Below, piece after piece: positions 14,321 through 21,917 of a stretch of 27,153 nucleotides of DNA (its first letter is position 1; the number at the start of each line of letters is the position of its first letter). Under the pieces are notes generated by a model. It ran no database searches. It had not been told where the DNA came from and was given only the letters and a program-made list of their open reading frames with translations. The stretch is from NCBI GenBank assembly GCA_025800435.1, contig JAOXRV010000434.1, positions 1 to 27,153 on the forward strand. Direction: 5' to 3'. Origin of the DNA: Cellvibrionaceae bacterium (GTDB taxonomy: Bacteria > Pseudomonadota > Gammaproteobacteria > Pseudomonadales > Cellvibrionaceae). The translations under genes were made by a program, and so were the position numbers.

Positions 14321-15478
14321 TTATTTAGCTTGAATGGTTTTAATGGCCCACTGCTGAGTTCCTACATTCCATTCAATTACCATGCGGTAATTGCCGCCAT
14401 CGGCATTCACATCATTTAGGGTAATGGTGTTGTTGCCGCTTACTTCTGCGGTGCCGTTAATTCTGACTTTATTACTGTTGTTGATATAAGGGTTGCTAAC
14501 CGAGGTGGTGGTGAAATTTACCGATTTCTGTACCGTGTTTCCAATTTTGTCGTGGGCGATGACCTTTATCGTATGATTGCCGGGGTTTAATAGGCCCCAG
14601 TTGTAAATCATTGAGAAGCCGGAGCTCCCCGCTGAGGGGTAAACACTATGAACATTAGCGACATCGTTTCTGGTGCTGCCGTGGGGGATTAATCCAATTG
14701 GTTTGTTGTCCAGGAAAATTTCAGTATGCGAGATTTCGCGTTTTGCAATTGCCCAGCCTCTAATATTGCTGACGCCGCTGGCAATTTGCCCTGGCGCGGG
14801 CTCTTCGATGTTGAGTTGCATCTTTGGGGCTGCCGCAAGTGCCGGGGAAGGATAAATGGAGCGTGCACCATTGATATCGTCCTGAGTTAGGTCTGCAGCA
14901 GTTTCATCGTAGGTGTGCATTAGCACTGGAGTTAGAGTATTGTCCTCATGGTCAAGCCCAATAAAATGGCCCAGCTCATGAGCTGCAATGCGATAAAAAT
15001 CCCGTGTGCTTGCTATGGGCTTGCCGTTGTACTGAGACCAAGCGTAGTGGTTATTGTTAAATGTAATATCACTCTCTGTAAGGTTTAGGTCTTCATCCCA
15101 AAGGCTGCTGGTAACAGCGATGGTGTCTTCATCGATTGCCGTACCGCAATACTCTTTTGAAAAACCGGTAGAGTTGCGATTGCCATCTTCTGGTATTCCT
15201 GAACCTGGGTATCCGGCACAGGGATGATAATCCCCGGATTTGGCGGTAATGTGCAGCTCCGTGCTGGTGTTGTTCCAGGCGTCAATGGCACGACGCATAT
15301 GCTTGTCCCAGTCGACATTAGTTCCATTTGGGTTGTTTAAATTGATATAGATGTCCGCTTCCCCATTTTTCCATTTGGGGCCCCATAGCTCAAAGCCATG
15401 GCCGAGTGACGGTGTAAGCAGAAGGATACCTGAAGTGAAGGTAAGCAATGGTTTTGTTAGCGGGCCAATAAATTTCAT
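14321..15478 (-). CDS. secreted metzincin-type metalloprotease B with one C-terminal module
   Basis: 385 aa from ATG 15478, which has GGAG five nt upstream; an in-frame TTG at 15499 lies seven codons earlier and is less likely. Signal peptide about 1-27, then the catalytic domain starts at once ('FELWGPKWKNGEADIYINLNN'), again without a visible pro-domain. The zinc motif HELGHFIGLDH is at 167-177 and the Met-turn at Met187 ('PVLMHTY'). Two cysteines match those of protease A ('HPCAGY', 'KEYCG'). A single C-terminal module (about 218-385) has 'NIEEPAPGQIASGVSNIRGWA', 'IPHGSTRNDVA', 'SGFSMIYNWGLLNPGNHTI' and 'NTITLNDVNADGGNYRMVIEW'. The Ser/Gly linker of protease A is absent; a short Ala/Pro stretch joins the domains. 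Substrate unknown. Confidence 0.9.
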   Translation of the reverse strand: MKFIGPLTKPLLTFTSGILLLTPSLGHGFELWGPKWKNGEADIYINLNNPNGTNVDWDKHMRRAIDAWNNTSTELHITAKSGDYHPCAGYPGSGIPEDGNRNSTGFSKEYCGTAIDEDTIAVTSSLWDEDLNLTESDITFNNNHYAWSQYNGKPIASTRDFYRIAAHELGHFIGLDHEDNTLTPVLMHTYDETAADLTQDDINGARSIYPSPALAAAPKMQLNIEEPAPGQIASGVSNIRGWAIAKREISHTEIFLDNKPIGLIPHGSTRNDVANVHSVYPSAGSSGFSMIYNWGLLNPGNHTIKVIAHDKIGNTVQKSVNFTTTSVSNPYINNSNKVRINGTAEVSGNNTITLNDVNADGGNYRMVIEWNVGTQQWAIKTIQAK

Positions 15479-15570
15479 TGTGTCTCCAGTAAACTTCAAA
15501 GCAGTTTTGAGTGTTGATGCGTGAGAAGTGAAAAGAAGAAAAGACTATCAAGATAGATAGTGTATTGCTT

Positions 15571-15586
15571 TAGGCAAAAAGGCCGA
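15571..15586 (-). promoter_or_regulatory. element shared by both protease operons (copy B)
   Basis: Minus-strand TCGGCCTTTTTGCCTA, followed by AAGC, 92 nt before the protease B ATG. A possible promoter here is TTTGCC, 17 bp, TATCTT, but the equivalent hexamers are not conserved in copy A, so the conserved part is more likely an operator or leader element. Confidence 0.5.
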
Positions 15587-15831
15587 AGTTTGGAGGGCTA
15601 AATCTGTATGGACACAAAACTTTGGCTGATAAAAATATTCGGATTAGTAGTCAGCAAGTATATGGCTAATAAGCAGCAATAAGGCGACAGGCATAATACA
15701 AAAGCATGGATACTATGACTCGAACAAAGCAATACTGCTAAGGGGCAGTAAAGGTAATAGAAAGGTCGTTAAGTAAGCGCCGCACATGAGAGGTTTGCGT
15801 AAATGAGTTGGCATTGGCGGCCCGAAGGGCC

Positions 15832-15862
15832 CCGCTGAGCACCACCGAGTTATTCAGAGGTG
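15832..15862. repeat. shortened relative of the palindrome at 10207-10247
   Basis: CCGCTGA at 15832-15838 is joined to a GCA-C-C-AGTTATTCAG-GGTG series that aligns to 10226-10251 in the same orientation. A 12-nt deletion removes most of the left arm. It keeps the nine-base core AGTTATTCAG found in the intact copy. It sits at the boundary between the protease block and the his genes. Confidence 0.5.
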
Positions 15863-15890
15863 TCTTGGTAAATAAGCCGCGGCCCTTCGA

Positions 15891-16664
15891 TTACAGCCTA
15901 ACCTCAACCCCCTGCTCGCGCATAAAACGCTTGGCTTCGGGTACGCTGTATTCACCAAAGTGAAAAATGCTGGCGGCCAGTACCGCATCGGCCTTGCCCT
16001 GTTTTACCCCGTCGACCAGGTGCTGCAAATTGCCTACGCCGCCCGAGGCAATAACCGGCACCGGCACGGCGTCGCTAATCGCGGCGGTTACGTCTAGGTC
16101 AAAACCGTTTTTCATGCCGTCTTGGTCCATACTGGTCAGCAGAATTTCGCCGGCACCGTTGGTGGTCATGCGCTTGGCCCACTCAACCGCGTCGATGCCG
16201 GTGGGTTTGCGCCCGCCGTGGGTAAAAATCTCCCAGCGCTTGGGCTCGCCCGCTTTGCTAACGCACTTAGCATCTATCGCAACCACAATGCACTGTGAGC
16301 CAAAGCGGTCCGCTGCTTCTTTAACAAAATCTGGGTTAAATACTGCCGCCGAGTTAATGCTGACTTTATCGGCGCCGGCGTTTAGCATGGTGCGTATATC
16401 GTCAACAGTGCGAATGCCGCCGCCGACGGTCAGCGGAATAAACACCTCGCTGGCAATTTTTTCGACCGTGTGCACGGTGGTTTCGCGGCCCTCGTGGGTG
16501 GCGGTAATGTCGAGAAAGGTAATTTCATCGGCGCCTTGCTCGTTGTAGCGCTTAGATACCTCGACCGGGTCGCCCGCATCGCGAATATCCACAAACTGTA
16601 CACCCTTAACTACTCGGCCGTTTTCCACATCCAGGCAGGGAATAATGCGTTTTGCCAGTGCCAT
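15891..16664 (-). CDS. hisF: imidazole glycerol phosphate synthase, cyclase subunit HisF
   Basis: 257 aa, full length. With HisH it forms the synthase that turns PRFAR plus ammonia into imidazole glycerol phosphate and AICAR, the fifth step of histidine synthesis. Its (beta/alpha)8 barrel shows 'RIIPCLDVENGRVVKGVQF' with the catalytic Asp at residue 12. The phosphate-binding loops are 'TVGGGIRTVDD' and 'VIASGGVGN', and the second catalytic Asp is in 'IVVAIDAK'. 'LLTSMDQDGMKNGFD' is also typical. An AGAGAG site precedes the ATG. It is the last gene of the hisB-H-A-F run, 31 bp after hisA. Confidence 0.97.
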   Translation of the reverse strand: MALAKRIIPCLDVENGRVVKGVQFVDIRDAGDPVEVSKRYNEQGADEITFLDITATHEGRETTVHTVEKIASEVFIPLTVGGGIRTVDDIRTMLNAGADKVSINSAAVFNPDFVKEAADRFGSQCIVVAIDAKCVSKAGEPKRWEIFTHGGRKPTGIDAVEWAKRMTTNGAGEILLTSMDQDGMKNGFDLDVTAAISDAVPVPVIASGGVGNLQHLVDGVKQGKADAVLAASIFHFGEYSVPEAKRFMREQGVEVRL

Positions 16665-16695
16665 AGTTTTCTCTCTTTATTTTTTCCGCTTAGCC

Positions 16696-17424
16696 CTAGG
16701 CATCGCAATAGGCTTGGGCCTCGCGTACGTCCAAAGTGCCCTCGTAAATGGCGCGGCCGGTAATAGCGCCGCAGATACCTTTATCGGCAACCGCCGATAG
16801 GGCGCGGATATCGTCCATATTGGTAATGCCGCCAGAGGCGATCACCGGAATGGTAGAGGCTTGGGCCATGGCCACGGTGGCTTCTACATTAACGCCCTGC
16901 ATCATGCCATCGCGGGCGATATCGGTATAGACAATCGAGCTGACGCCGTCGGCCTCAAAGCGTTTGGCCAGGTCGGTGGCTTTCACCTCGGACACCTCGG
17001 CCCAACCATCGGTGGCGACCAGGCCGTCTTTGGCATCCAGGCCGACAATAATATGGCCTGCAAACTGTTTGCACATTTTGGTCACAAACTCAGGCTCTTT
17101 TACCGCCTTGGTGCCGATAATTACATAATCGACACCGGCGTTGAGGTAGTAGTCGATAGTGTCGGCGCTGCGAATGCCGCCGCCAATTTGAATTGGCAGC
17201 TCGGGGTAGGCCTTGGCAATGGCGGTAACCACATCACCGTTAACGGGCTTGCCCTCAAAGGCACCGTTAAGGTCAACCAAGTGCAGGCGGCGACAGCCCT
17301 GCTCTACCCACTTAGTGGCCATCGCGGTGGGGTCGTCGGAAAATACGGTGGAGTCTTCCATCAGGCCTTGGCGCAGGCGTACACAGGCACCGTCTTTTAA
17401 ATCGATTGCGGGAATAATTAACAT
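16696..17424 (-). CDS. hisA: phosphoribosylformimino-AICAR ribotide isomerase HisA
   Basis: 242 aa, full length. HisA opens the ribose of ProFAR by an Amadori rearrangement to give PRFAR, the substrate of HisF-HisH. The half-barrel pattern is clear: 'IIPAIDLKDGACVRLRQG' with Asp8 as catalytic base, 'IQIGGGIRSADTIDYYLNAG', 'GLDAKDGLVATDGW' with the second catalytic Asp, 'YTDIARDGMMQGVN', and 'VIASGGITNMDDIRAL'. It lies between hisH (76-bp gap) and hisF. Confidence 0.97.
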   Translation of the reverse strand: MLIIPAIDLKDGACVRLRQGLMEDSTVFSDDPTAMATKWVEQGCRRLHLVDLNGAFEGKPVNGDVVTAIAKAYPELPIQIGGGIRSADTIDYYLNAGVDYVIIGTKAVKEPEFVTKMCKQFAGHIIVGLDAKDGLVATDGWAEVSEVKATDLAKRFEADGVSSIVYTDIARDGMMQGVNVEATVAMAQASTIPVIASGGITNMDDIRALSAVADKGICGAITGRAIYEGTLDVREAQAYCDA

Positions 17425-17500
17425 GCTATGGTCTCTTTGTTCTGTTTACCCCGATTGAATAAATGCGCTGAATTATCCAATCATCGCCGGGCCTATGCGT

Positions 17501-18151
17501 TTACTGGTCGGGTTGCCACTGGCTGAAATTCTTCAGCAGTTGCAGGCCGGCTGCGTGGCTTTTTTCTGGGTGAAATTGCACCGCTGCCAAATTGTTGTGG
17601 CACAGGGCCACGTCAAAATCCAGGCCGTAGTGGCAGCGGCCAATAACCTGCTCGGGGGCACCGCTCAAGGCGTAATAGCTGTGTACAAAATAAAAATAAT
17701 CACCCTGGCCGATATGGTGCCAAAGCGGGTGGTCAACGGTTTGTTTAACCGTATTCCAACCCATATGGGGCACTTTTAGGCGCTCGTCATTTTCAACTAG
17801 CTTGTCGCCAAAAAACTTAACTTCGCCGGGCAGCAAGTCAATGCAGTCGACGCCGTTATTTTCTTCACTGTGGCCAAACAGGGCCTGCATGCCCACGCAG
17901 ATACCCAGTACCGGTTTGCCACTGGCGAGTAGCTCGGGCACCAGTTTGTCGAACTTTAGCCGGCGAATCTCTGCCATGCAGTCGCGGATGGCGCCAACAC
18001 CGGGGAATATCACCCGCTCGGCGTTATTAATGTCACGGCGATCACTGCTGATAATAATATTGGCTTGGGGGGCAATATGCTCCAGGGCGCTGGCCACCGA
18101 ATGCAGATTGCCCATGCCGTAATCGATTACGGCGATGGTTTGTTTGCTCAT
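17501..18151 (-). CDS. hisH: imidazole glycerol phosphate synthase, glutamine amidotransferase subunit HisH
   Basis: 216 aa class I glutamine amidotransferase that supplies ammonia through HisF. The triad is Cys85 ('LGICVGMQALF'), His194 and Glu196 ('VQFHPEKSH'). The N-terminal 'IAVIDYGMGNLHSVASAL' and 'FPGVGAI' are typical. The gap of 49 bp after hisB and 76 bp before hisA leaves room for local signals, but none is obvious. Confidence 0.97.
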   Translation of the reverse strand: MSKQTIAVIDYGMGNLHSVASALEHIAPQANIIISSDRRDINNAERVIFPGVGAIRDCMAEIRRLKFDKLVPELLASGKPVLGICVGMQALFGHSEENNGVDCIDLLPGEVKFFGDKLVENDERLKVPHMGWNTVKQTVDHPLWHHIGQGDYFYFVHSYYALSGAPEQVIGRCHYGLDFDVALCHNNLAAVQFHPEKSHAAGLQLLKNFSQWQPDQ

Positions 18152-18200
18152 GCTATTGCTACTTGCTGTTTACCTTGGGCTCGTCCTAAAGCGCGAGTCT

Positions 18201-18794
18201 TTATAGGCTGCCCTTAGTAGAGGGCATCATCCCGGCCATACGCGGGTCGGTTTCCAGGGCCATGCGCAGGGCGCGGCCAAAGGCCTTAAATACGGTTTCT
18301 ATCTGGTGGTGCACATTGGCGCCGCGCAGGCAGTCGATGTGTAGGGTTACCTGGGCGTGGTTAACAAAGCCGTGGAAAAACTCGCTAAACAGCTCGGTAT
18401 CAAATTCGCCCACCCGCTTTTGGGTAAAGGGAATATCCATCACCAGGCCCGGGCGGCCGGAAAAGTCGATTACCACCCGACTTAAGGCTTCATCTAAGGG
18501 CACATAGGCGTGGCCATAGCGACGAATACCCTTCTTGTTGCCCACTGCTTGGGCCATTGCCTGGCCCAGGGTAATGCCAATATCCTCGACCGAATGGTGG
18601 TCGTCGATATGGGTATCGCCCTGGCATTTAATATCCAGGTCGATCAGACCGTGGCGGGCGATCTGGTCGAGCATATGCTCCAAAAAGGGCACCCCAGTGG
18701 CAAACTCGCCCTTGCCACTGCCGTCTAGGTTTAGGCTGACGCTGATCTGGGTTTCCAGGGTGTCACGGCTGACACTGGCACTGCGATCGGACAT
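18201..18794 (-). CDS. hisB: imidazoleglycerol-phosphate dehydratase HisB
   Basis: 197 aa, the monofunctional dehydratase without the phosphatase domain seen in enterobacterial HisB. It dehydrates imidazole glycerol phosphate to imidazole acetol phosphate, the sixth step of the pathway. The two Mn-binding repeats are visible: 'DTHIDDHHSVEDIGITLGQ' and 'LRGANVHHQIETVFKAFGRAL'. 'FLEHMLDQIARHG' and 'FFHGFVNHAQVTLHI' are also characteristic. GAGGAA lies before the ATG. It is the first gene of the operon. Confidence 0.97.
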   Translation of the reverse strand: MSDRSASVSRDTLETQISVSLNLDGSGKGEFATGVPFLEHMLDQIARHGLIDLDIKCQGDTHIDDHHSVEDIGITLGQAMAQAVGNKKGIRRYGHAYVPLDEALSRVVIDFSGRPGLVMDIPFTQKRVGEFDTELFSEFFHGFVNHAQVTLHIDCLRGANVHHQIETVFKAFGRALRMALETDPRMAGMMPSTKGSL

Positions 18795-18850
18795 GGTGCA
18801 TTCCTCAAACTGGCCGGTTCCGGCCCGCCCGGCCCGGCAAAAGAGCGGGG

Positions 18851-18879
18851 ATTATAGCCTGTCACCTGCCGCTATCCAA
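18851..18879 (-). promoter_or_regulatory. putative sigma70 promoter of hisBHAF
   Basis: Minus strand: TTGGAT (18874-18879), 17-bp spacer, perfect TATAAT (18851-18856). The leader of about 50 nt contains the palindrome GGCCGGTTCCGGCC (18822-18835) close to the ribosome-binding site, which could form a hairpin. No His-codon leader peptide is seen, so classic attenuation is not supported. Confidence 0.65.
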
Positions 18880-18926
18880 TTGATCCGCGGTTTGCGCTCC
18901 CTCGGGCTCACTTGCCGGGGCTTGTC

Positions 18927-18939
18927 GTTATATTATAAC
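18927..18939. promoter_or_regulatory. Zur-like operator
   Basis: GTTATATTATAAC is a perfect odd-length palindrome centred on 18933. It matches the core GTTATANTATAAC of the known gammaproteobacterial Zur box, and its right flank ATT continues the consensus while the left flank does not. It is upstream of a receptor with a metal-binding His-rich segment. Zinc-dependent repression of that receptor is inferred. Confidence 0.7.
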
Positions 18940-19000
18940 ATTGCGCTGGAGCTTGGCTGTGCCTATTTAAACCCAGATTAAAAGCGCGTTTCCTATTTAT

Positions 19001-19060
19001 TTAATTAGCCGTTATTTAATTAGTGGCTACTTAATTAACAGCTGTTTAATTAGGCCGAGC
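19001..19060 (+). repeat. four tandem 15-bp TTAATTA repeats
   Basis: Units start at 19001, 19016, 19031 and 19046, each beginning TTAATTA, with consensus TTAATTAGYNGYTNY. The spacing is exactly 15 bp. The region would lie in the leader of the receptor mRNA. It contrasts sharply with the GC-rich surroundings. Function unknown; slippage expansion or a binding-site array are both possible. Confidence 0.75.
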
Positions 19061-19155
19061 CTCGCCGGACCAGTTCCGGCAAGCGTCGCCCCCGGCCCCC
19101 GCTGGGGCGGTTGATCAATGCCAAGCGCTATGCCCACAATAACAATGGAAAACCA

Positions 19156-21321
19156 ATGAACAAGCACCCAATTTACCTGGCCGTGGCGGCCAGTGCCCTT
19201 AGCTTAAGCAGTGTTAACACCCTGGCCGATGGCGACCATCGAGAGCACGCTGAGGCCATCGAAGAAATCATTGTCAGCGCCTCGCCGCTGGATAAAACTC
19301 ACTCGGACAATACCCGCCCCGCCGCGGTATTAAGTGGCGACCGCCTGCGCCAACAGGCCGCCGCCACCCTGGGCGAAAGCCTTAAGGGCCAGCCCGGTGT
19401 GGCCAGTGCATCGTTTGGCCCCGGTGTTGGCACGCCGGTGATTCGCGGTCAGCAGGGTAATCGGGTCAAGGTCATGCAAGATAATCTGGACACCATGGAT
19501 GCGGCCAATGCCTCCTCCGACCACGCCAATGCGGTCGAGGCCCTGCTGGCCGAGCGCATCGAAGTACTGCGCGGCCCCCAGACCCTGCGCTACGGCAGTG
19601 GTGCCATTGGCGGCGTGATCAATGTGATCGATAACCGTATTCCTGGCCGCCTGCCCGAGGCCACCAGCGGCAGTATCGAGACCCGCTACAGCTCGGTCAA
19701 TGAAGAGAGTGCGACCGTTGCCAAGTTCGAAGGCGCGGCGGGCCAGTTGGCCTGGCACCTCGACGGCCTCTATCGCCACAGTAATAATGTTGAGATTCCA
19801 GGTTTTGCCGATCTCCACGGTCAGGAGCATGCAGACGAAACCACCTATGGCTTTATCGATAACAGCGACAGTGAAAGTAAAAACCTCACCTTTGGCAGCA
19901 GTTGGTTTTTCGATGATGAAGATTTCTTTGGTCTGAGTGTCAGCCGTCTGGAAAATGAATACGGTATTCCCGCTGGCGCCCATGTACACCACCATGAGGA
20001 TGAAGATCACGATCATGATGAGGACCACGACGAGGATCACCATGACGAGGATCACCATGACGAAGATGATCACGACGAAGACCACGACGAAGACCACGAC
20101 GAGGATCATCACGAGCACGGCGAGGAAGATATTCGCATCGATATGAAGCAAACCCGCTACGATCTGAAAGGCCAGTTTACCCAGCCCTTCGCCGGTTTCG
20201 ATAAGCTGACCATGCGCATGGCCTATGTGGACTATGAGCACAAAGAACTTGAGGGCGCGGAAATAGGCACCACTTATAGCAGTGAGGGCTTCGAGGGCCG
20301 TTTTGAGCTGGTGCACTCGGCCTGGATGGACGGTAAGGCCCGTGGTGCATTCGGCCTGCAGTTTGCTGATAAAGACTTTGAAGCGATTGGCGAGGAAGCC
20401 TTTATCCCCGCCAGCAACACCAGCAATATCGGTGTGTTTTTGGTTGAAGAGTGGGATCTGGGCAGCTGGCTATTAGAGATGGGTGCGCGTCTGGAAAATA
20501 CCGAAGTGGACGCCGAAGGCCATAGCGCTGCCGATTTTAATACCCACAGCCTTAGCGCCGCCGCCCAGTACCGCCTCGCCGAGGGCCAAAAAATTAATAT
20601 TGTTGTGAGTCAGGCCCAGCGTGCGCCTTCGGTCGAAGAGCTGTTTGCCGATGGTGTTCACGTGGCCACCCAGAGTTACGAGTTAGGCAATGAGCAGCTT
20701 GAAAAAGAAACCAGCCGCAATATTGAGCTGGGTTATAAAATGCACCTGCCCATGGGCAAAGATTACCTCGAATTAGATCTGGGTGTGTTCTATAACGATA
20801 TCGAAGACTTTATCTACCGCGATAACAGCGGCCAAATGCGCGAGGAGCAGCCCCTGTTTACTTACCAGCAGCAGGGCGCGGAGTTTAAAGGTGTTGAACT
20901 GTCCATGACCTTCCCGCTCTATCGCAATAATGGCGATGCCTGGGATCTGCAGGTGTTTGGCGATTCGGTGCGTGCCGAGCTAGATTCGGGTGAAGATGTG
21001 CCCCGAATTACGCCACGCCGTATCGGTGCACAACTGGATTATCACGGCGAGTTGATGGGCAATAGCTTTGATGCCCAGCTGCGTTACACCAACGTAGAAG
21101 ATCAAGATCGCCCCGGCCACAATGAAGAAGCCACCCCTGGCTATGATCGCCTGGATGCCTCGGTGCATTACCGCATGGATATGGTCGGCGGTGAGTTAGT
21201 CGTGTTTTTACGCGGCGATAATTTGCTCGATGAAGATATCCGCAATGCCACTTCCTTCCTGCGTGAAATTGCACCAGAGCCGGGCCGCGGCTTTACCTTG
21301 GGCGCGCGGTATACATTTTAA
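19156..21321 (+). CDS. znuD: TonB-dependent outer-membrane receptor, probably zinc (ZnuD-like)
   Basis: 721 aa from ATG 19156 ('MNKHPIYLAVAASALSLSS'); an in-frame TTG at 19111 has no ribosome-binding site. Signal peptide about 1-24, then 'DGDHREHAE' and a TonB box ('EEIIVSASPL'). The plug domain contains 'LGESLKGQPGVASASFGPGVGTPVIRGQQGNRV' elements and 'RIEVLRGPQTLRYGSGAIGGVINVID'. The rest is a beta-barrel ending in 'GFTLGARYTF', the terminal aromatic signature. Residues about 276-324 are a His/Asp/Glu-rich segment with seventeen histidines by my count, likely an extracellular loop that captures divalent metal. ZnuD receptors of Neisseria and Acinetobacter have comparable His-rich loops and Zur control. 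The Zur-like box upstream agrees. Another transition metal is possible. Confidence 0.85.
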   Translation: MNKHPIYLAVAASALSLSSVNTLADGDHREHAEAIEEIIVSASPLDKTHSDNTRPAAVLSGDRLRQQAAATLGESLKGQPGVASASFGPGVGTPVIRGQQGNRVKVMQDNLDTMDAANASSDHANAVEALLAERIEVLRGPQTLRYGSGAIGGVINVIDNRIPGRLPEATSGSIETRYSSVNEESATVAKFEGAAGQLAWHLDGLYRHSNNVEIPGFADLHGQEHADETTYGFIDNSDSESKNLTFGSSWFFDDEDFFGLSVSRLENEYGIPAGAHVHHHEDEDHDHDEDHDEDHHDEDHHDEDDHDEDHDEDHDEDHHEHGEEDIRIDMKQTRYDLKGQFTQPFAGFDKLTMRMAYVDYEHKELEGAEIGTTYSSEGFEGRFELVHSAWMDGKARGAFGLQFADKDFEAIGEEAFIPASNTSNIGVFLVEEWDLGSWLLEMGARLENTEVDAEGHSAADFNTHSLSAAAQYRLAEGQKINIVVSQAQRAPSVEELFADGVHVATQSYELGNEQLEKETSRNIELGYKMHLPMGKDYLELDLGVFYNDIEDFIYRDNSGQMREEQPLFTYQQQGAEFKGVELSMTFPLYRNNGDAWDLQVFGDSVRAELDSGEDVPRITPRRIGAQLDYHGELMGNSFDAQLRYTNVEDQDRPGHNEEATPGYDRLDASVHYRMDMVGGELVVFLRGDNLLDEDIRNATSFLREIAPEPGRGFTLGARYTF

Positions 21322-21345
21322 GGCTTAATACTATCGGGCAAGCCA

Positions 21346-21375
21346 CGGCGGCGCCGCTTTAGTTCAGCGCCGCCG
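21346..21375 (+). terminator. GC-rich stem-loop after the receptor gene
   Basis: CGGCGGCGC (21346-21354) pairs perfectly with GCGCCGCCG (21367-21375) around a 12-nt loop, 24 bp after the receptor stop. It is followed by AGCTTTCGTTTCG, which is moderately T-rich but not a clean U-tract. A terminator is likely. Confidence 0.55.
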
Positions 21376-21515
21376 AGCTTTCGTTTCGATGTTACCCTGG
21401 TGTTAAGTTCACTTCCTATTTAGAGGTACTTGTGTCAGTGGTAAAGCATTGGCACAGCCCTACCGAGTAAATCGCTTTTGGGTTAAGCTGGGCAAAATAA
21501 AACGAGAGCCCTAGC

Positions 21516-21917
21516 ATGAGCCCAAAAACCTTTTGGCGGGAACTGCAGCCAATCCTAGCTTACCAGTGGAATTACCTGCTGTTGTGTATTGCCTGGAATG
21601 TGGCCGGTATTATTCTGCGGGCCAATGGCGAAGCCGCTCTGGGGCCCAGCGCTTCCTTAACAGCAGTTATGGTATCGGCGCTGTTTATGCTGGTGCTGGG
21701 TTTGGGTGCCTGGCGCTGGCCCCTGGTCTATGCGCTTGGCTCCTGTTTGCTATTATTTCAGGCAAGCTCGGCGGTTATTCCCGCCTATACCCAAGATCCA
21801 AATCTATGGCCCTCTGATTACTGGCGCTGGGGTGGTGCCCTGCTCAATGGTATTGGTTCGTTACTGTGTGCGATGGGGCTCCTGCGCTGGTGGAAATATC
21901 AAAAGGTGGCGAGCTAA
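21516..21917 (+). CDS. hypothetical inner-membrane protein
   Basis: 133 aa with four predicted membrane helices (about 18-35, 47-65, 68-90 and 105-124), rich in Trp, Leu and Ala. No family is recognised. A GAGAG site precedes the ATG. The TAA stop overlaps the ATG of the next gene as TAATG, so the two are translationally coupled and probably functionally linked. Expression could also follow from read-through of the receptor gene, though a stem-loop lies between. Confidence 0.75.
   Translation: MSPKTFWRELQPILAYQWNYLLLCIAWNVAGIILRANGEAALGPSASLTAVMVSALFMLVLGLGAWRWPLVYALGSCLLLFQASSAVIPAYTQDPNLWPSDYWRWGGALLNGIGSLLCAMGLLRWWKYQKVAS

Larger units (their letters stand above)
15479..15890. other. intergenic region between hisF and protease B
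   Basis: 412 bp, no supported gene. It contains the shared 16-nt element at 15571-15586 and a small TACTGC/GCAGTA hairpin (15733-15750). A GGCCC-GAA-GGGCC hairpin is at 15819-15831, and CGAAGGGCC (15823-15831) is also inverted as GGCCCTTCG (15881-15889), directly before the hisF stop. A decayed palindromic repeat is at 15832-15862. None of the stems has a T-run in the hisF direction, so the hisF terminator is not identified. Confidence 0.5.
18795..19155. other. hisB / TonB-receptor divergent control region
   Basis: 361 bp without a gene. It holds the his promoter, a Zur-like box, a four-copy 15-bp repeat and two GC-rich hairpins directly before the receptor gene: GCCGGA/TCCGGC (19064-19080) and CGCCCC/GGGGCG (19087-19109). 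A possible receptor promoter is TTGCGC (18941-18946), 17 bp, TATTTA (18964-18969), placing the Zur-like box just upstream of its -35. Confidence 0.55.

Noticed and set aside
15600..15830. Possible tRNA or small RNA in the intergenic region before protease B
   Set aside because: Only short hairpins are seen; no cloverleaf, no TTCGANNC arm in a correct context and no terminator.
16861..17400. 179-codon plus-strand ORF inside hisA
   Set aside because: Shadow frame; hisA is complete and conserved on the other strand.
19330..20316. 328-codon antisense ORF in the TonB-receptor gene
   Set aside because: It is a shadow of high-GC codon bias and of the His/Asp repeat, which reads as Val/Ile/Phe-rich on the other strand. 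No start signal or domain is seen.
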